Source of the DNA: Sepiola atlantica
Taxonomy: Eukaryota; Mollusca; Cephalopoda; Sepiida; Sepiolidae
DNA length: 64,000 nucleotides
Direction: 5' to 3'
Assembly: GCA_963556195.1 (NCBI GenBank)
Contig: OY744529.1
Span: 55,425,483 to 55,489,482 of the forward strand
Part shown: positions 58,492-64,000 of the stretch, one piece after another
Numbering within the stretch: position 1 is the stretch's first letter
Layout: the number at the start of each line of letters is the position of its first letter
Notes under the pieces: generated by a model
The model's input: the letters and a program-made list of their open reading frames with translations, nothing else
What the model was told of the DNA's origin: nothing
Database searches by the model: none
Made by a program: the position numbers and the translations under genes

Positions 58492-61400
58492 TTTGTTTAT
58501 ATCTACTATAAAATTAGATTTTTAAAATTATATATCTTTAGAAAGATGCTTAATTGGGTTACAATATCTGTTATGTGAATTATTTTAAAAATAAAATGCA
58601 TAATTAAAAAATAATGGTAAAACAGGAATTTACATTTGTCGATGTATCTGATGAAATAGTTACGTCAATTTAATCTGCGATTTGATATTATGAATTTTAT
58701 GAGATATATTTGTGAATGTAAATTATTTAATTAAAATTCTTTTGCGAATAGAGTTCTTATTTATTGTTGGAATCTGTTTAAAATTGGTCAGTAAACGTAT
58801 ATCAATGCGATATATTTACTTTCCAGAGAATTTCAATTTATTAATTGATGTAAATATGAGAACGTTTCATGAGTATTACCTATTCACAATCTTTGTTGTC
58901 CAGCATATGATCGGCTAGTATGATAAATGTTGGGAAATAAAGATACGATGGAGGTACTAGAAGCAATACTTCATGCGTTGTAAGAAGCGATGAAGATTAA
59001 AAAGGATAGCCGCTAAGATAACAAAATGAAGTTGTTCAAAACAGTAATCATGCGGTTTCACACCCAAGACAACGGCTAAAGATGAACATCAGCTGAAAAG
59101 GATCCTCCCTATTTCCAATTTGTTCGCTAATTGTCGAGTCATTTCCAAAGCTTTAATAGATATTCACTAATATAGCAATTTCATCCGTGATTCTTTGCGA
59201 ACTTCAATTGAAAACCATATGTATTCCAATGTAATCCAGGAATTAAGTGGATATTTTGATCCCAAAAATATCATGATGAGTACATGGTTGGAAATGCAAG
59301 GAATTCATGCATTTTAAAATGGTCATTAATCATCATTACATGAATGCATTCTTCAGATTAATCTCTTCATAAAAGTAAACTTGTCATTTCTAAGAATGTT
59401 CACAGATTAAAACCAATTATTTCTTCCACGATGCCCATATACCAATTGCAGATAATTAAGATCAACAAAGTATTCCTAGTCGTTAATTCTAATATATTGA
59501 AAGACTGGAATGATGTATGTCGTGAAAATGAGCTGATCGTTGATTTTAGTCATGAAAAGTGTATCAATATACATAAGTCAAATGTATAAATACAATGGAT
59601 ATATGCATTTTCATCTATGTAAGTGTGTTTACGTTCATGCTGAATGGTTGTTACTCATTCTCTCGAAAGACATTGCTCGTAAGTTTGCTCCTCGCGTTAT
59701 TGTAGCATTTAAGCAGGATTAGTTACATCGTACGCAAGTTCAATATAAAATAGCTTATTATTTCTAAGTTTTTATAAGGAATGTATATTTTCAATTTTAT
59801 ACTCCTTACAGTATATGAAAAAAAATCCAATTACACGTTAAATGAAGTTGTATTACAAGATTCAAGGCATATATATTATATCAGTTCATTGCAATGACCA
59901 TGCAAAATACAATCCAAAATAATAATCTTCATAAGTTTCTTCAATTCCTATTTTTTAAATTATTTTATCTTATATTTATTTCAACACCTGAGTGGATGTT
60001 TATCATTCAAATTTACATATTATATATAAAAAACAATGTTTTTATCTGTAAATTTTAGCATTCTTACACGTGTTTCTTGGCAGATTCGAATAAAAATGAC
60101 AGTTCAGTAGCCCATCTGTCAATCTTCAGAGAATATTAGAGTGTGTGTTGAAATTGTAGCAACATCTTATAACGACAAAAACAGGAGAAAAAACAGAAGA
60201 ACAAAAACAGAAGAAAAAGGGGACGAGATTTGAAATGAGTGTTCCGATAAAAGGTTAGAACTTCGGAGTGCATGGAAAGAAACTAATGTGATGTAAAAGG
60301 CAGCAAAACCAAATGAACCCGATCGATATTTTTGATTGATAGAACTCAGCTTTACCTTCGCCGGCATTTCTAGCAGTTAACTAATCGGTTCTGTCTGTGC
60401 CTTTTCTCTAGTGGCTCTTGCGGCAAGCAAATGACGTGACCTACGACATCTGTTATCTCCAATCAGTCACCTATCAAAGTACTGACTAGTATGAACATTT
60501 CTTACCTTCCATGGTCTGACGGGGACCAATGTTTAAGTGTGATATGATCGTTAAGAGTAGCTGCAAACTATGCACGCTGGAATTAAAATGGAAACCCCAC
60601 TAAGTCCTTCAGAACGTAATCGCAGAAATGATTGATGTAGGGAAAGTCCGTTTATCTTTATTGGTAGCTGAACAGTATATTTCCAAATATATTCATGCGT
60701 TTCGTCATACGTAAATGGTCCAGAAATTAAAACGTCTGCAGATGATCAGCGTTAGATTAATTTACTCTTAAGGTAGCACCGAGAATCGGGAGTGTTGCCA
60801 GCAGTAGACGGTCAGGTTCGTAGTGAACGAAACTCGATTGGATGTTGAATAATAAGATAAAGTGCTGAGTACAAAGGAAGATAACATACTAGTAAGTAGT
60901 ACAGGAAGGGAATAAGCCAAGCAAAAAATAAAGGTTGGGAAGATGGCACCGAGCATTAAAAAATGTTTCTGTCTATTTTTTATGAAATCACTTAAACCAA
61001 TTCTAACCCTGTAAAAATATCGATATCAGATTAGAAAGTAATTACCTTCTGTTTCATCCTGTCCAATAAAAATGAAATAAAATAATCCCCATATACATAT
61101 TAAATCATAAACATATCTTCTAGTACTGTTTATGAAATCTTTCCGTCTTTCAATGAGTTTAGTGTTGTATTGTGGTCTGAGAGTTAATAGGAATAAATGC
61201 ACTCAGACACAGTATAAGATATCAACAAAATACTACTCTCTCGATCTGTCACAAATAAAAAATATATACTATTTATAGTTTTTTTCGGACTTAATTCAAC
61301 ATCTCCTCTTGAAGATTTCAAACGACAACATTTATGATGATTCTACAGCAATTCATAATGGATGAATTCCTTGAATATCACCATGATATTTTTGGATAAA

Positions 61401-61740
61401 TATACCCGCTTTCTTCCTGTATTACTCCTTTCTCACGACTGATTTACTGACGACGATGACAATTAATATTATTCTAAAGGATCACTTTCTTGTTGCTAGT
61501 AACGACGTAGTTCATAATTAGATCTGGAAACGATCGTATAAAAGCAAAGACTCATAATAATTGACGTATTGAAAGCGATTCTTTGCAAACAGAATTATAT
61601 ATCTAAGTTCTTGTGAAAACCTAAGGAATTTTACAAATGAGAGCTGACAAAACTCATTGAAAGATGAAGAGATATATCATCTATTACACTGGAAGACACA
61701 CGCATACACAGACGCACATATATATAAAAAAAGCATTTTA
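58492..61740. other. AT-rich DNA, no gene recognised
   Basis: ORFs at 58,712-58,918, 59,540-59,722, 60,167-60,367 and 60,768-60,956 lack any domain. 60,090-60,970 is more complex and may be a decayed repeat. A weak retroelement-like phrase DWNDVCRENELIVDFSHEK near 59,503-59,560 is too isolated to call. Confidence 0.45.
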
Positions 61741-61800
61741 TTTAAAAAATATATATATATATTGGTTTTAACATGTCGTTTCTGGGCTAATAATAATATT

Positions 61801-61839
61801 GTCAGCACCATTCAGTTGGACCAACTAAATGGTGCTGAC
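61801..61839. repeat. 39-bp hairpin
   Basis: gtcagcaccattcagttgg is followed, after a one-base loop, by ccaactaaatggtgctgac: 18 of 19 pairs. Confidence 0.9.
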
Positions 61840-62078
61840 GATTCGGTCTGACAATATCATACGGTTCCTACCCCCCAAAATGCATGTCCAGACCAATGAA
61901 ACCACAGAACACAAAACAGAAACTGTAATGCATAGTTTTGGAATAAAAACGTAATATAAGCTTTTGTAGAACAAACGATCGACCACTTTATTGCTTTTTT
62001 ACCAACTAATTTATTATATATGCTATTTTTTTATATATCTAACTCTGTAATGTTAGGTATGTGTATTTATTTCTCTCT

Positions 62079-62116
<38 letters not shown>

Positions 62117-62224
62117 GTACATGTTAATTAGTTAAACTAATGAACGCATAATTATGAATTTTGGAATATATATTCTAAACAATATGATGAGTAACTTGGC
62201 CACATTATTTTTTTTGTAAATGTT
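61840..62224. other. AT-rich DNA, no gene
   Basis: Contains an (AT)n tract at 62,084-62,112 and leads into the degenerate array. Confidence 0.5.
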
Positions 62225-64000
62225 AACATGTAGGGGGGATATATAATCTTTATCGTACTTTATTTATTTTTCAATTTATGAGGTTCATATATATTTTTCA
62301 ATTTATTTATTTTTAATTCATAGGTTGTATATAAATTTTTTTCTTAATTTATTTATTTTTCAATTCCTAAGGTCCATATATATTTATACTCTTTTTAATT
62401 AATTTATTTTTTAATTACTAAAGTGTATATATATACATGATCTTTTGTTACTATATCTATATTATAATTCATAGAGTGTATGTATATAATCTTTTAATTA
62501 ATTTATCTTTTATTTCATAGGGTGTATATATATACTCTTTTTTAATATATCTATATTTTAATTCATAGGGTTTATGTATATAATCTTTTAATTAATTTAT
62601 TTTTTAATTACTAGGGTGTATATATATTCTTTTTTTTAAATATATCTATATTTTAATTCATAAGATTAATTACTAGGGTGTATATATATAATCTTTTAAA
62701 AATATATGTATATTTTAATTCATAAGGTTAATTACTAGGGTATATATATATATATATAATCTTTTAAAAAATATATCTATATTTTAATTCAAAAAGTGTA
62801 TGTATATAATCTTTTAATTAATAAATTTTTAATTCATAGGGGGTATATATATATACACACACATATAATCTTTGTAAAATTAATTTACTTTATTTAATTA
62901 ATATAGTGTATATATAATCTTTTTAATTTATTTATTTGTAATTCATAGGGTTTATATATAATCTTTTTTAATTTCTTTCTTTTTTAATTCATAGAGTATA
63001 TATAACCTTTTTAATCTATAAATATTTTATTTATAAGTTGTATATATATACTCATTTTTGATTAATATATTTTTTAATTAATAAAGTTCATATATATATA
63101 CTCTTTTTAAATTCATTTATTTTAAAATTCATAGTATATATATATATATAATCTTTTTTAATTTATTTTTTTAATTCATAGGGTGTATATATAATCTTCT
63201 TTAAATTAATGTATTCCTAATATATAGGGTGTATATATAGAATCTTTTAAAAATTTATTTATTTATTTAGCAGGTGTATATATATAATATTTTTAATTTG
63301 TTTTTTAATTTATATGTTGTATATATATAATCTTTTTCAATTAATTTATTTTTTAATTCATAAGGTGTATATATAATCTTGTTAAAATGTATTTAATTTT
63401 TAATTCATATGGAAAATATATAATGTGTTTTACATTTAGTTATTTATTCTATTCATAGGGTGTATATATATATATATATACTCTTTTAAAAAATTATGTT
63501 TTTAATCCATAGGGTGTATATGTATAATCATTTAAAAATGTATGTCTTTTAATTGATAGGGTGTATATATAATCTTTTTTAAATTTATTTATTTATTTAA
63601 TTAGTAGGGCATATATATATAATATTTTTTAATTTATTTTTTAATTCATATGGTGTATATATATAATTTATTTATAATAAATTTATATTTTAATTCATAG
63701 AGTGTATATATACTCGTTTTTGAATTCATTTATTTTTTAATTGATATAGTGTGTATATATTATATTATTTTAATTAATTTATTTTTTAATTCATAGGGTT
63801 TATATATATAATCTTTTATTTATTTATTTATTTTTTAATTTATAGGGTGCATATACAATCATTTTTTAATGTGTCTTTTTTAATTAATAGGGTGTATATA
63901 TAATCTTATTTTAATTTTTTTTAATTATAGGCTGCATATATACTATTTTATTTATTTATTTATTTTTAATTCATAGGGTTTATATATCAACGCTATGAAT
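62225..64000. repeat. Degenerate AT-rich tandem array, runs off the window
   Basis: Dozens of units of about 45-65 bp of the form ttcatagggtgtatatatat, aatcttttttaatttattta, tttttaa. Both the length of the (AT) step and the T/A runs vary, so periodicity is loose, unlike the satellite at 511-11,310. The array continues past 64,000. Confidence 0.9.

Noticed and set aside
59503..59560. A retroelement-like phrase DWNDVCRENELIVDF
   Set aside because: Too short and isolated, with no other RT motif nearby, to call a LINE relic.

Overview
This is a 64-kb stretch of AT-rich, repeat-saturated eukaryotic nuclear DNA with no host gene that I can recognise. Long (AT)n tracts recur throughout. A tRNA-derived SINE family, Penelope-like elements (PLEs) with GIY-YIG nuclease domains, CR1-type and R2-like non-LTR retrotransposons, a mariner relic, a Ty3/gypsy element, and short TTAGGG-type runs all point to a metazoan. 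The SINE, the PLE load and the AT-rich texture make me lean towards a mollusc, most likely a cephalopod such as an octopus. That taxonomic guess is inference.

Layout. 1-510: unique flank. 511-11,310: a satellite array of exactly 108 monomers of 100 bp with no length change between neighbours, carrying internal higher-order structure (a 13-unit duplication and a 7-unit block). 11,750-20,240: AT-rich DNA with a worn SINE, two short telomere-like runs in opposite orientation, a worn CR1 3' end, a PLE nuclease relic, two large hairpins and a hammerhead-ribozyme-like motif. 20,240-27,420: a cluster of broken PLEs (mostly minus strand) of at least four kinds. Among them is a minus-strand relic of an uncharacterised transposon-associated protein family with an internal deletion, and a 25-bp minisatellite. 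27,420-36,700: a mariner relic, three SINE copies of one family, a foldback element, another PLE nuclease relic, a short inverted-repeat transposon set in an (AT)n tract, and a possible solo LTR. 36,700-49,000: mostly featureless AT-rich DNA with microsatellites, several decayed tandem repeats (42.5-45.5 kb), one more minus-strand PLE fragment (45.9-46.6 kb), a possible conserved non-coding patch (47.9-48.3 kb) and a CR1 relic.

49,240-51,060: a decayed R2-like LINE reverse-transcriptase fragment. 51,490-58,491: the best-defined element, a Ty3/gypsy retrotransposon with two diverged LTRs, gag, protease, RT, RNase H and integrase relics. It is interrupted near the end of pol by a 5'-truncated CR1 LINE in the opposite orientation. 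58,492-62,200: AT-rich DNA without recognisable genes. 62,225-64,000: a second, much more degenerate AT-rich tandem array that runs off the window.

Every coding trace that I recognise carries frameshifts, stops, deletions or lost catalytic residues, so nothing here is predicted to be autonomously active. The points most worth checking are the perfectly phased satellite, the hammerhead-like motif, the multi-lineage PLE cluster with its co-resident orphan protein family, and the several long hairpins.
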